Source: Pempheris klunzingeri (Eukaryota; Chordata; Actinopteri; Acropomatiformes; Pempheridae). Taken from it: a DNA stretch of 64,000 bases. Numbering within the stretch: the stretch's first letter is position 1; each line of letters opens with the position of its first letter. The position numbers were made by a program, and so were the translations under genes. The notes under the pieces were generated by a model. It was not told the origin of the DNA. It did no database searches and saw only the letters and a program-made list of their open reading frames with translations. This document shows positions 13,221 through 26,700 of this stretch, piece by piece. The stretch is taken from positions 17,476,644 to 17,540,643 of the forward strand of contig NC_092034.1 in NCBI RefSeq assembly GCF_042242105.1, read 5' to 3'.

Positions 13221-14380
13221 GACAATATTCATGGCAGAAGTGCAGCTACAGTCAGCTATGTGGCTCTGTGGTTTCAGAAACTGTTGTTCTCCTCCATACT
13301 TGTGTTCTTGTGAAACGTCATCATTCGCAGCCCAAGTACTGTTCCAATACCCGGAAGTATTCTTGCTCCGCCCATCTTATCCAGGATGCATCAGGTGGTG
13401 ACTTGTGTGGACTTCTGACAGCCACGTGTCCCAGAATGCTTTTCGTACCAACCAGCGGCAATGGCGGACAAAGCAGATAACTGTACGTTTTATGTTATGT
13501 AATGGGATGTAGTTTTAAGACTTAAAATGTTTAAATGTTGGAGTGGTTTTTTAAATAGAAACAATATTATATTTAATATTCTATTAATTAATATTATGTT
13601 TCGTTTTATTGCAAATATACATTTTAATGACGAGTAGATATGTATTAAGAGCTGCGATGGTGACGTCATCAAGTCCGCTGCCGTTCCAAATGCATTGAGT
13701 CTGGACTGCCGAGTCCGAACCATCGGTACACCAGTCTGAACGGGGTGTACTTTGTACTGGGGAAAGCCTCCGGAAGTACAGTGGGCGGTACCTGCTCAGG
13801 CCTATGAGAACTGACCAACGAGAGCAGACTGGGCTCCACGGGAAGGGGGGTCTTAAAGAGACAGCAGTTAAAATTAATTTCTGGAACCAGTGTCTAATCT
13901 TCAGGCCTCCTGGTGGGTGTTTCCCGTGGCCGTGTCTTCATGTTTGTTGGGTCACAATATCTGTGTATACAGCAATCAGAGCAGTGAGACCATCGGTCGC
14001 AGCCAAACATTCAAGCCCTCTAGGAGGGCGGTGTCAGGACGGTGCAATCAGATGAATATGACTGAACCTTTCGATCCTGTGCCTACAGAGTCTGCAGTGT
14101 CTAGTCTAAACAACTACAGCCCTGGGGCCCTCACTCACACCCATGAAGGTGCTTTGATGAAGCATCTCACATCAAGAACAACATCTAAGCCAGCCTGAAG
14201 CCTCGCCAGTTTACACTGAGAGCCAACAGATGGTCATCCATCCTCGCTGCCCTCCACTCAGCCCCAACACACCTGCAAAATAACAGCTCCTACATCAGTT
14301 GGCTGGTTTCAGCTCAGTACAGCTCAGAAACTGGTTTACTGACTGAGTACTACACTCTGCACCTGGATACTGGACTTCCT
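13221..14380. other. Intergenic, no gene recognised
   Basis: No coding-like ORF; AT-rich near 13540-13620. Confidence 0.45.
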
Positions 14381-14465
14381 CACAATAACACCCCAGGGCT
14401 GCATGCTCGGCCCCCACCTGTTCATGCTGTTTGCCAACAACTGGTCACATCATACAAATATTTAC
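14381..14465 (+). pseudogene. LINE reverse-transcriptase fragment
   Basis: 14388-14435 reads TPQGCMLGPHLFMLFA, matching the PQG-x-LSP-LF motif of L2/Rex-like reverse transcriptases with substitutions. Flanking sequence from about 14200 probably belongs to the same element but is degraded. Confidence 0.65.
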
Positions 14466-14779
14466 AGATTTCATTTATTTAAAGATCATGTAGTCAGATA
14501 CTGTATTATTTGTTTCATTAAAATAGACAAATGAAGAATGTAAGTATGTAATCAAGTGTATGTTTGAGATACAGCACATGTCAACATATTGTTGTGAGAC
14601 AGAGAGAAGACGACTATAATGAACAGCATTGGTTTTATTTAGATATAATACACAGAACAATGCTCTCTCCTGCAAAACACGGCCCGTATTCATGTAAAGA
14701 AACAGACAAAAATGTATCTTAAAACGAAAACTGAAACATTAAAGAAACGTGACCATCCATTTGAAAACTACCTTTCCAT

Positions 14780-14915
14780 GCATTCATTGCGAGCTCCAAT
14801 TTGACAACCAGCCAATCCACGCCATGACAGCCCGGCACGTGATGTAGAGTAAGTTCCTGCTGTGGCTTGAGGGAAACTGGTCGACATTCAGCCACGGGAG
14901 AATCGCACTTTGCGG
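14780..14915 (+). promoter_or_regulatory. mtm1: Putative mtm1 promoter and non-coding exon 1
   Basis: Mammalian MTM1 begins with a non-coding exon, and the first coding exon here (acceptor at 20564) likewise carries only 25 nt of 5' UTR, so an upstream exon is needed. The stretch around 14.8-15.5 kb is CpG-rich against AT-rich flanks. A good donor (GCGG|GTAAGT) sits at 14915/14916, after GC-rich sequence without a TATA box. The transcription start is inferred and the exon 5' edge is unknown. CpGs continue to about 15.5 kb, so the true exon could lie slightly downstream. Confidence 0.4.
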
Positions 14916-16213
14916 GTAAGTTAAGACATTTGGCCGGGACGAGGCCACCAGAGTCCGTATCAGGTGTTCTTCGGAGGGGTTTGCCCGAGGTTTCCGAGCA
15001 CTACGGGGCAGAAATAGCCTGAATGTGGTGGAACAAGCTGTCGTACCGTCTAGGCCTCCGCTATTTCCTGGTGCAACTCCACAGCTGTGCCTATTGGAAC
15101 GGCCAAGTTGGAAAAGTTCAGTTTAGGAGGGTGTTGGAGCAGCTTTGTCCGTCTCCGCTCCGCCGAGAACTGCTCCGTAAGCCCCCACTCCGTCGCTAAC
15201 GCCACCCGTTTTGATGCCGACTGCAGTCTCGACGGTGAAAAAGAGTGAAAGCCCCCCTTTGGCTGTGTACTTGTAGTGTAACGTTACCCAGGAGCTGGTG
15301 TCCACACCGCGAACTGCTCCTGGACATTAGCTGTCAGCGCCCGGTCGGGTGTGGAAAATGTTGGCTAACCGTTCCACGCTGAATCACACTGAAGCTCCTC
15401 ACCTGTTTTTACTGAACACAGGGGCGGTGAACTCCGGTTCGCTTCTCCGCGACAGTTCTGTGTCGGTACTCACAGATAAAACCACGTATTTGTGGACGCA
15501 GGCTGTGTCGTCGCAGTGAAGGTGTGCTGTACTGGGGACATCATCACTACAGGTCAGCAGGGGGCTTCAGGCTGCTCCAACAGGTCTGGTGGGGGCTGGA
15601 CAGCCCTGTGTGCTTCTTCCAGTGTAATGTGTGTATGTGCCTGTGTGTGGGGGGGTCTGCTCTGACCAGCAGCTGGGCTCTGGAGGTCTTTGTCCTGGCA
15701 GTGTGGGCCTGTTCACCCTGCTGCTGGCTTAGCTTAGGGCACCAGCTTCACATCAGCACATGATGCATGCTGTGGTACTGACTGACTGAACTTTTTCCAT
15801 TTTGGCACCTGATCTTGACTTAGTTTCAGATGTGACACAAATGTATATTGATTTGCCACGTGAACAAGATGATTGTCTTGTGGGCACAAGATAATTAACT
15901 CTAACTTCATATGCATCTATATGTAGAATATGAATAGTGATCTTGCATTAGCTATTTCATGTTTTCTCCACATTCTCTGCAGCGTCAAACACCCGTGTGG
16001 GTGGACAGTGGGGGCCCTTAAATCTCCCCCCCCCCACAGTATATAAACCGGTTCAAATGAGCTAAGAGAGACTTTATTTACCCCACACCTGGGGAGCAAC
16101 AGAGGAGACAGGAAAGGTGCAGAAATCAAGTGTCAGTAAAAGAATTAGTGCAAAACCAAGGGCTGTAACAAAATATACAAAGAAATGCAAATATGAAAGT
16201 ATGAGAGAGAAAA

Positions 16214-16353
<140 letters not shown>

Positions 16354-17815
16354 TATTGTCATGAGATTTCTGTAACACTTGTTACAACACTTGTTGTCTG
16401 TCTGAGCTACGTCAGAATGCTGCTTACACGGTAATGTGACAATAACTGGTAAAATATTAGAACACCATGAAAGGATTGACACTGCATAGAGATACATATG
16501 GATTTTTAGTGAATTATTTTGTTTCCATAAGACAATAACTTTTCACAAGATTAGCTCGAGTAGTTTTCTGTCAACTAAAACTAACATTCAGTGTTATTTT
16601 CCTCAGTAAAATTTTTATGTCTTCTGCACATCCCGAGGCTACATCTGTCACCATGTCTGATGTGTAGTTACCATGGTTACAGGTGTTGGTCTGTTGTGAG
16701 GTTAGTAGAAGAGGCCCTGTTTACTGAAGTGCTAATATTCTCAGTAAATCCACTTTTCGTTCCCAAACTGGCTGTTTGGATGGAGCTCCTCACTGTGCTG
16801 TTCATTACTGCAGCAGCTTCCTGTGCTCTACACCATGGAGTCACAAACCGGATACCCTCACCTGTTCACTGTCTGGGTTAGCTGGAGACGGTACACTTTA
16901 AGTGGTAAAATGTACCTTTAACTTCAACATTAAATCCTACACTCCTCCCCACTGAGCCTTTACATATGAAATAATGATTAACTGAACTGAAAGTCCAGTG
17001 GGATTTTTTCTTCCAGTAACACTGCTAACTTTAGCCATAAAAAAGCCAGTTGAACAGTAATTATTTCATTTGTCCATTTGGCTGTCTTGACAAAAATTTA
17101 AATGCATTTTGCCTTAGTTTCCGATATCAAAAGTGCCTTTTCATTTATTTTTTGTCTCGTTTTTTGCTTTACGGAAAAATTATTAAAATATTGTTGACAA
17201 ACTGAACGCTGGTACTCTTATCAACATCTCAACACATCCATCGGAGAGATTGTCCCCCAGAGAGCTGACAAATTCATGTCTACACTGTGAGATGTCTTGC
17301 CTATTACATATATTGATCACAATTCTTCTTAAAGCCAAATCAAAATTTTTTTTAAAACTATAGAATGAAGGCTGATGATGTCTTTATTGGGCTTTAAACT
17401 GTCAAATATCGATATTGGTGACAGCTGTCTGGCTCTACTCTGTGTTAGGGAGCTGCCAGGAAAGCTGCACATCCTCTAGTCCTCCCAAAGTCACTGGCAA
17501 ACTGTGACCACATCACTCATTTTTGGATCCCAATGTCTCAACCATACCTGGGCTCTGGTGCTGATGTCAGAATGTGATGTGTTTTTGAACCGTCACTTTA
17601 AGGAATATTATTTTCTCCTCTTAGTGCTACAAAAGAATTTGGGTTTTTACCGAAAAGGTACAGTACTGAGGGTCACCACCCAGGCCGAAGATAGCCAAGG
17701 GAAGCTGTTTGGCGGTTGTGACTCTTATTTTCCATTAAACCACAGGTTAACCAGACTAGAATTGGTTCACACTGGTTTTTACCTCTCCGGTCTGCTGCCA
17801 CAAGCTTTCCCAGAA

Positions 17816-17896
17816 TGAGGAAGCATTAATTTCTTGCAGTTTCATGTGCTTAATATGATTACACACATGAAACTGCAAGTAATTAATGCTTCCTCA
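17816..17896. repeat. Near-perfect 33-bp stem hairpin
   Basis: Arms 17816-17848 and 17864-17896 pair with one mismatch in 33 around a 15-nt loop. Sense-transcribed if mtm1 intron 1 reaches here. Could be a tiny palindromic MITE or a small-RNA precursor. Confidence 0.85.
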
Positions 17897-18158
17897 TGTC
17901 GATGCACCTGTTTGAGCTTTCTACATCTGGCCAACTTCAGCAATAGAACTACCTACCATACATGGCCAGACTAAATCTGATACAGGACTGATGGTTTTTC
18001 TCATGGCTTCACTTAGTAGACTGGACCAGTGCTTCTTAATAGCTGGTCTGAGATCCGGTACTGGTCCACGCGGTGTTGGCCACCAGACCACAGAGATGTT
18101 ATCTGACATGGAAATCATGTGCTCTGTCCCATCCACAAACACAGGACCATCTCCTATA

Positions 18159-18220
18159 GCTGCTTCACATTAAAAGCACCCCACCAGTTTACTAGTGGAA
18201 GGCTTTTAATGTGAAGCAGC
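18159..18220. repeat. Hairpin with perfect 19-bp outer stem
   Basis: GCTGCTTCACATTAAAAGC (18159-18177) is the exact reverse complement of 18202-18220. The inner CCACCAGT and ACTAGTGG also pair with one mismatch, leaving almost no loop. Confidence 0.85.
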
Positions 18221-18866
18221 AACAGCAGTTTTGCTGAAAGCAATAGTAAACATTAAAGTAATTTGAAAGTACCAACAGGAGCAGAGTGGTTCAGCTAAAC
18301 CGCAGAGATTCAGGTGGAAGCTGAAGACAGGGACTTCTCTCTCCAGTCTGCAGCACATTCCCACAGGAGCTTGGCCACTGAGTCTGAATATCTGGACCTC
18401 CGCTGCTTCATTGTTCACTGCTGGGGTCCCCCTTTAATGGGAGAGTTTCCACACTACCCTACAATATGAGTGTTTGCAAATTAGTTAGTTGTGGTGGTTT
18501 AAAGGGTTAGTTTTTGTCTATCAATGGAGTCTGGAGTCTTTCCACACTTAGAATAACAATCTGAGCCTGTCAGTGACAGATGCTCCAAAGGACTACGTAA
18601 ATAAAAATGTGCCATTCAGTCTGACACTACTGTGAATTCAGTACTTGTCTGGATCCTGGAGAAGACTGAGTTTTGTCAGTGAGCTGTCTGGACAGCAGGC
18701 AGCTGTTTAGATGTTTGGTTCAGTCCTCTGGACCTGGTCCTGCCCTGAGGACCAGTTGACTAGTGGAAGGTTAGCCTGTAGTGTAGCTTACCGTTAGGGA
18801 TGCACCATACTGGATTTTTTGCCGATATCTGACATGCTGATATTTTGCAGCTCATTTCACCGATGC

Positions 18867-18891
18867 ACACACACACACACACACACACACA
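18867..18891 (+). repeat. (CA)n microsatellite, 12 units
   Basis: Uninterrupted AC dinucleotide inside the hAT-like element. Confidence 0.95.
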
Positions 18892-19570
18892 TACCCCTCC
18901 TAGCAGAGATCATTTAATCTTTTCTGTAGTGGAATTAAATACAGTATTATACTCTTATCTTGTTTGCCTGAAAGCAAAAGCAGTCATACGATAAAAAGCT
19001 TAAAATTACGTAATATTAAATCCTTGTATAAAATAACTCTTTAACTTTAACTGAAAACATGCCATATTTATTTAGGACAGTTGCTTTTAAACAAAACAAG
19101 TACCATCCTATCCTACTGATAACAGCCTTGGATGATGCTCTCCCTGAGACAGAAATAGGTTAAACTTGGGACAAATAAACTCAAGCTCTGCTCACATGAA
19201 CATATGAAAAATACATTGTACAACCGTACAGCAATTAAACCTAAATAACAGGAAGTGTGCTTCAGTTAGTATGCTACATATGTGACTGCACAATATCAAC
19301 AGTTATAAACTTAAATCCCGGCTCAGTCTGCACAATGCAAATGCAAAGTGCAAAAAGTGCACAGCTTTAGTTAGTACTTTAAAGGCCAGTGCCTTTACTC
19401 ACCGCCGGTTACCTTTTCCTTCTTTGCTGCTACAAACTCATCTTAACATTCGGGATGACAGATCTTTAGATGGTTGATTAAATTTGTAGTGTTGAAGGAT
19501 TCCGTCTGGGTGTTTAAACAAGTAAGCAGCACCCTATTCTATTGGTTTTGTGATATCGGCATGTCGGCCA

Positions 19571-19660
19571 ATTCAATTCAATTCAATTCAATTTTATTTG
19601 TATAGCCCAATATCACAACAGAGTGTCTCATAGTGCTTTACAAAGTTCACTGATACAATA
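19571..19660. mobile_element. Dispersed repeat nested inside the hAT-like element
   Basis: Shares TATAGCCCAATATCACAACA and AGTGTCTCATAGTGCTTTAC with 683-940. It interrupts the ATCGG-rich body of the surrounding element. Confidence 0.75.
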
Positions 19661-20564
19661 TTGGATAATTAATTTTAAAGCCGATATGGGCTGATACCGA
19701 TATAATATCGTGCATTCCTACTTACCGTACACCCCAATTAGCCAAACTCGTTATATAGGAAATCCTGAGTTGAGCCTCAAGCTAGAATGCTAAGCTGCTT
19801 TCACACAATGACACAGGTCTGATGAAGAAAAGCCTTTCCTATAGACCTAGCATAGTTAGTGCTGTGTCCCATGATGCACTGTTGCATATACAGTGTAGCT
19901 GGGTACGACCTGAGATCCAGCGTTGCATGGAGATGCACTGTAACCATCTTCCAGTGCAGTGAACCTGTCACTCACCTAACTGTACCATGCTGCTGTGTGT
20001 ACTATTGGATGCTGTAATCCAATATTAGAAGAGGGCTAGTTAGTTCATTATTGATGATTCCAACTAATGATATAAGTGGGCTCATTGGTGCTCAAGGGAT
20101 TTTCAACGTGAGTCAGTTTGGGGATATTGATCACTATAATCTGCTGACAATCAGCTAAATGCATTTTTGACTGGGATACAGTTCATGAATATAAAGGATA
20201 CTTCAGAGTTTGTTAACCAGCACACATCCTATGAACATCCTTTAACATTATGGCTTGTGAATGTATGTGTACAAATTATTACTTTACTTTATTGTAGGTA
20301 CTATTCATACAGTATTGTCACCATGTGCCTTCCCAAAGCTAAACTTTTCATCTTTATTGCTAATGATGGTCCTTTAGGATGCCACCAGCAGTTTGCTAAC
20401 AGTGTCCATGCCACTGGTATTGGTGATGACTTACCTGCTGATGAGTCTGTGCTTAGTCTGGTGTTACACTGACAGAAAACTAGAGCCCAGCTGTAGAACA
20501 GTACCGTGTTGCTGGGAGATTTGTCACAACACTGCTGACAGTCTCCGTTTCTCTGTTTCTCCAG

Positions 20565-20637
20565 CCTGTGGAAGCCCCCTCCCTGAGCGATGGCCTCACC
20601 AGTTTCAGTGTACGCCTTGGACACACACATCTCCAGT
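20565..20637 (+). CDS. mtm1: mtm1 first coding exon (25 nt of 5' UTR, then residues 1-16)
   Basis: Acceptor TTTCTCCAG ends at 20564. ATG is at 20590 in GAGCGATGG, with a strong Kozak context. Donor AGT|GTAAGT follows 20637 in phase 0. The peptide [16 protein letters not shown] aligns with the human MTM1 N-terminus but is 5 residues shorter. Confidence 0.9.
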
Positions 20638-23600
20638 GTAAGTGGATGAATGTTTGTGCTGTTAAAGGGGGATGACGATAGTGTTAAAACCACTGTAGTG
20701 TTAAAACCACTGTAGAGATGCAGGTCGCACTGGCAATTGTTATACAATGAGAAGCCAGTGAGGGATGAAGTTTTCATCTCTCAACTAGCGCCACCTCCTG
20801 GATGGTCCAGGGTTTGGACAAGAATATGACACAAATATGTAGCAACAAACGAATAAAGTCGGTAATAAATAACAGTTCTGAACGGCAATAGTTATGTCAG
20901 ATTGGAGCGCCTATTCTCCTCCTCGTTTGCCATCTTCTAGCCATTGAATCAACAAAAACGTGCCAGGAAAGTGTTCATTTACAATTTTTTTGCAAAACTT
21001 AAATTAAATAGGATGAAGAGCAGCCGTGTCAGAGTTTGTTCCTAAATCCTCCTGGTCACAGTTTCAGGCCGGCGTCTTAAAAAGGAAAAAGTGTTGTGTT
21101 TCTGGTGTCTCGTATTACTGGCTGTTGAATCCGACCCCACTTCAACTGGCTCACGGCAAATCTGCTCGTTCTCCCCCTCTTCCACAGATCATGAAGCATC
21201 AAATTGTGACTAACTCACATAGCCTCACCAGGCCTCTGCAGAAGTAGATGTGTTACTGTGATGCATTCTGTTATTTAGTTTGTATGCTTTGTGTTTGTAG
21301 ACCTCCAGAGAGTCTCTGAAGATGGAGCTGTTAGCTGATGTGTCCCTGCTGCCAGGGGAGGAGAAAATCACAGGTGAGAATATGTAGCTCCAACACACTT
21401 AAATCACTGTTCACTCTGGTTTTAACAGATGTGTTTTGTTGCCCCTGTGCTATTACTGTGGTCATGGGCAAGTAATTTGACTCCCCACATCTCTGTCAGG
21501 TGAAGTGCCTGTGGAGCTCAGAGAACAGTGCTCCTACTGTATATGTCAGGATCAGTGTACAAGCAAACACTTGGCTCAGCGAGAGGCTCCAGAAATGGTC
21601 AGAAATCTTTGGTACTAGCCATGAACCCATGTTCAGTTAATGTGTGTGTGTGGATCAGTTGAACACACACTAGTGTGGTCGGACACAGCTTTCTGTCTGA
21701 CACAAGTGCTTGTGTTCACTAGAGGAGAGAGGAATGCAGGTGACAGTTCAATGAAGACTGAGGCCAGTAGGCTGCAGTACTGTCCCCATCACACAGGCTA
21801 TCAAATACTTCATCTGCCTTCCTAAACATGGTGCCAGGTTAGCCAACTAGAAATCAGTGTGGCCAAGCCAAAAGAATTACTTATCTGCACCAAACCGAAT
21901 CTAGAACAGAGCCTGCTTTACATAATGGCCAACATGCTGAGAATGTGGAAAGGTTTAAATACCTCAGTACAGTCCTGTACTCTTAGATTAGAAAACAGTG
22001 GCTATATTTTCTATATATATATTGTCTTCAATTATTCTTTGGTCAGGTATCACCAGATTTAAATCTTTGTGTTGTATTTCATCAAAGCAAAGTTCTTGTT
22101 TGAGTGGTAATGTTAATTGATAATGCAGGTTCATTACAACTTTTTTCTTTTTGATGCCACTGCTCCACACCTGCAGTCCACACCAAGACAGATGACTACA
22201 ACTGTATTTAATTTAAATATTGTTCCAGCTCAATGGATGGCCGAGTCCACACCACAACTATAACGACGAGGATAATGGGGAACTATGGGTTTTGTATCAC
22301 TTTCAGAGGGATGTGGTGAACGACAGAAGCACTGACAGCTGGTCCAATTTCATCCCAATTTACAGAGAATCACATGTGCTGGGATACCATCAAAATGATG
22401 CTGACTCATAGGAGCGTGAATATAATTCTTCCAAAGACGACCGCAGAGAACTCCCCTGGTCTGCTGCTTTTGTTTTCCTTTCTCTGTGAAATCCAGCAGT
22501 TACAGGTCAATAATATCCTTTTTCCTGAGCTGCCAACACAGCTGGAGCATGCAGCGCGTATTTGGCTCCACTGTTTACAGAACACTATTGTTCAGCTGTG
22601 TGGACGCTCTCATTGTTATCCTTTTCATCACAGTTATCATTCCTCGTGTGTTCGGCCCTTTACTGTGGTTACGTGTGCAAGACAGAAGAAAATGTACCTT
22701 GTGTCGCAGCAGTTTAATTTTAAATCAGCTTTCACTGTGTGTTTTTTTTTTTTTTTTTTTTTTCCCAACTAGGGGCAGAGTCAGGCTAACTTTTTCTCCC
22801 CTGCTTCCAGTCACTATGCTAGGCTAGGCTAACCACGTTCTGATGCCAGCTCTGCACTTCACAGACATGAGAATGATATCAATTGCTTCATCGCTCCATA
22901 TTCTTGGATGTAAATAATGATTAAGTGAGTGCAGTGTTATTAGTACTGAAAGGGAAGGAGTGTTACTAAAACTACGACAGGCTCACCCTGTACCAGACTG
23001 GGCATGGAAGACATCACTAAACACTGATGCATTTGAGACCTTTGGGTGCAAATCATTTCTTACATTGAAAAATGTCTTTGTACTTGGCAGAATAAGGTTT
23101 GAAAAAATACAAGAGACAACTGCAGTTGTACGCTGTGGACCATTCTGCCTTAAGGTCACCATAAGGTAGAATGGTTGTCCACCAACCTTTGTTTAAAAGC
23201 CACATATGTTGCCATCAGTTAGTTTTATTCATGACTCAGCCTGTCAATATTCTCCAGTTTTGACTACTCCACCCAAACTGTGACTTGACTGTAAGCAGTT
23301 TACGTACTGCTGAGTGGGTCTGTCCTTGCATCAGGCTCTTACTGAACACTCAGAGTAGATGGTATTTATAGTGTACTTTTGCTGCAGGGCTCTCCGTTTT
23401 CTGCTTCCTCTTTTCTGCGTGCGTGGTGATTTCTTCCCTTACAGTGCTCACTGCCTACCAGCAACATGATGACGTCTGAACCAGAGCACTCGTGATGAAA
23501 GGGATCCTGTTCTGAGCCTGTGCAAGATCAGACATGAGACAAGCAAATCAATAAACGTTTGTATTCATCTATTTCCAGATAAAGACATCATATACATCTG

Positions 23601-23697
23601 TCCATTCAGTGGAGCTGTGAAAGGCAAAGTGTTGATCACCAACTACAGACTCCACTTCAAGAGCTCAGATGCTGTAAGTCCCATTAAAATCATGTGA

Positions 23698-23758
<61 letters not shown>

Positions 23759-26700
23759 CAGATGGAAGCCACCGGCCAGCAGTGAGGTTAAATGACGTAT
23801 CTCGCAGCATCTCTGTGACACGTCTGTGTGTGGGCTGTTGGGGTTTCTTTTAACGTGGTGCATCACAGCTTTGGTCTGTTCTAACGGACTGAAGCCCCGT
23901 TCGGACTGGGTCACCATCACAGGACGAGTGAGAGTGAAATAGTCACCGGGCTCCTCAGGATTTTAACTCATTGGTTCGGACGGCATTTTAACCTTCAGGA
24001 AATGACAGGATGTGCTCCGCTTTAGCTCTTTAGATAATTTATTCTTCAGGTTGTTTCCAGTTTCGCTTTGATTGGCTATGGTTCCTCCTCAGCTCCTTTC
24101 CAACGTTAGCTATCTCCTGACCGCCAAATCAGAGAAAAACGGAGACAAAGTCGTTAAACGTATCAAGAAAGCGAACATTTTGGGAGCTTTGGTTACGAAG
24201 TGACAGTGACAAGGGCAGAGTGGGTGGGTGGGTCGTGGAAATGCAACTTTTTATCCATGGAAAGTCAGGGAAAAGTCTGAGACTTTTCATTATCTAGAAT
24301 AACCAGAGTAAATGACTAGAAATACTCTAAGGAATCATAGATGTTTCCATCTAAACAGTTCAAAGATATTGCTCCAGACATGATTTATTTAACAGGAGGA
24401 GCAGTTAGTTCACAGAAGAACATAAGGGAAGTGTGGGTGGGTGTGGGATTAAAATCACCCCACCTCCTTACAGAAATAAAAACAGTCTGAATGTGGCTTC
24501 GGTATATAGCGTGCAGAACCGTGATGTTTTTCTGGGAATTGTCCACAGTTCCCCTGCACAACGCTCCTTCAGTGCTTCTGACTTCTTTGATCTGGTGGGC
24601 CTTTATCAGGCTGCCACGCACTGGACTACTCTTCCTCCATCACTGTATTGTGTTCACCACACTTCTTTTACTGAAATGTACGCTAAGTGAATTTGTTTCA
24701 CCACATGGAGGCAGCATAAACAAGCTGTAAACACAAGGCTGGCATATTATTTCTTAATCAAGTTGTTGTGGTGAACAAGCAAAAAGCTACAACTACACAT
24801 CCAGCAGACACAGAGCAACATGAGAGACGTCTTTGTATCCACCTGGTGAATGTCTGTCCAATAATCATATTTGGCTCTGCTTTGGTCTCCACCACCCCCT
24901 GACGACAATAACCGGCTCTTGAGCTGCTAAATGCTCCACAGTGTTCACCAGCTGGTCTCTCTGTACTTCTACATGCAGGAGAACACAGTTTGAAAATGTA
25001 ATGCATGTTTACTGATAGCAGTGAGCACTTTATTACTTTATTTCCTATCAGTTGATGTACTTTGTACTTTGTGTTAGTGAATGTAACGATGTGCTGACTA
25101 TGTAGGATGTGGTGCTGGTGCTGGACGTTCCTCTGGGTGCCATCAGTCGGGTGGAGAAGATGGGCGGAGCTTCAAGCAGAGGAGAAAACTCCTATGGCCT
25201 GGATATCACCTGCAAGGTGTGTGTGTGTGTGTGTATGTATGGACTCTTTAGAATCTAGCATTGTTTCTTGACTGTCCCTATTTGATAACAGTCTTCTTCT
25301 TCACTGCCTTTGCTGGCAGTTGCTGCATACCTTGATATGCTCCGGCAGCTGTAGATCAGTGGAACTGTGTGAAACCATTGACAGGACTACTCATGCATGT
25401 GTGTGCACAAGACAAAGCTCAAAGTTGAGTTCCTGAGCCAGTTATCTATAGGGTGGAAGTCTCTTGTTTGATATTTCTTTGCTCCTCGCTTGAAGCGGAA
25501 GGTGTTCTGGCTTAGTTCTTCTCTGAGGGGCGAGGATCCAGGAATGATCTCTGACACAAGTTAGGATACTAGAGAGCAACTTTCATGGAATTCTTTTACC
25601 GGCCGACACCCACTTAGTGGGTATCAGTTATTGATTGGACGATGCAGCTGATCGCACTGATCTGATACATCACAACATGAATGGAGCTCCTCACTGGAGT
25701 AAAGACAGATAACAGATCCTGATTATGTCACTTCCAAGTTTTCTATGTTTTCTGTTTTCTGACTCACCATCTAGTTAAAATCGTTTCATTGTAAGTCTGA
25801 ACATCAAAAGGACCGCAGACAACTGTCTTTATTTATTAAAAGGATTTTTTTCTTTTCATGTCATTTCCCCCATTAACTTTTATTATGGATGCAATTAAAT
25901 TCAGAGAGAGTTAGTGTGTCTGGCTGTCAGCAAGACACTCTTTTCACATCATTTCCATTCACTCACATGAGGCTGATCATTCTTCGTCGTGAAACATTTA
26001 GTCTCATAAATAATTTCCAGTACTCAAAAGACACTCTAATGATATTCTGGGCTATTAAGTGTCATCTGCACAATCAGAATATTGATAAATAATAAAAAGG
26101 CTCGAGTGTGGGAAACAAGGATTCAATAGATCTGAGACTTGAGATGCACCCGTATGCTGGGTTGCATTGTGGGTAAAGTAGGCACCAGGGTTTGCCAAGG
26201 AAGAAGAACGTATGAGATAAAAAAGACAATATCTCTGGTTCTTCTTCCTTTTTTGAATCATTCTTTGTGAGCGCAGTAGTGTCACGTGAGTACAATGCTA
26301 AATCACACATATCTTCTGAAAAAAGTGGAATGGCCCTCTAGAATATGATCTTACTTATGCTGCCTTTGCTGTGTGTGTGTGTGTGTGTGTGTGTGCATGC
26401 ACGCTGATTGTAAAGTTGGTATTTTTCTCTCCTTCTCAGGACATGCGGAACTTGAGGTTTGCCTTGAAGCAGGAAGGCCACAGCAGAAGAGATATCTTCG
26501 AGCTCCTCTTCAGACACGCCTTCCCCCTCTCACATGGTCAGGTAAGGCAGCTCCAACCTCCAGTGCCAGTGACTGCTGGCTTTTCTTGTATCTTGCAAAA
26601 AGAAACCTTATTTGTTGCTCAGCCAGCAAGGGAATTCACGGAGAAGATGCTCCACATGCAGCCTCATTTTCTCAGATACTTCAGTTGGACAGTTAGACAG

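Larger units (their letters stand above)
18795..19720. mobile_element. Non-autonomous hAT-like DNA transposon, complete, 926 bp
   Basis: Ends TAGGGATGCAC and GTGCATTCCTA are inverted repeats with one mismatch in 11. An exact 8-bp target duplication CTTACCGT flanks it (18787-18794 and 19721-19728), the hallmark length of hAT elements. No transposase ORF. A second repeat is inserted at about 19571-19660. Confidence 0.88.
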
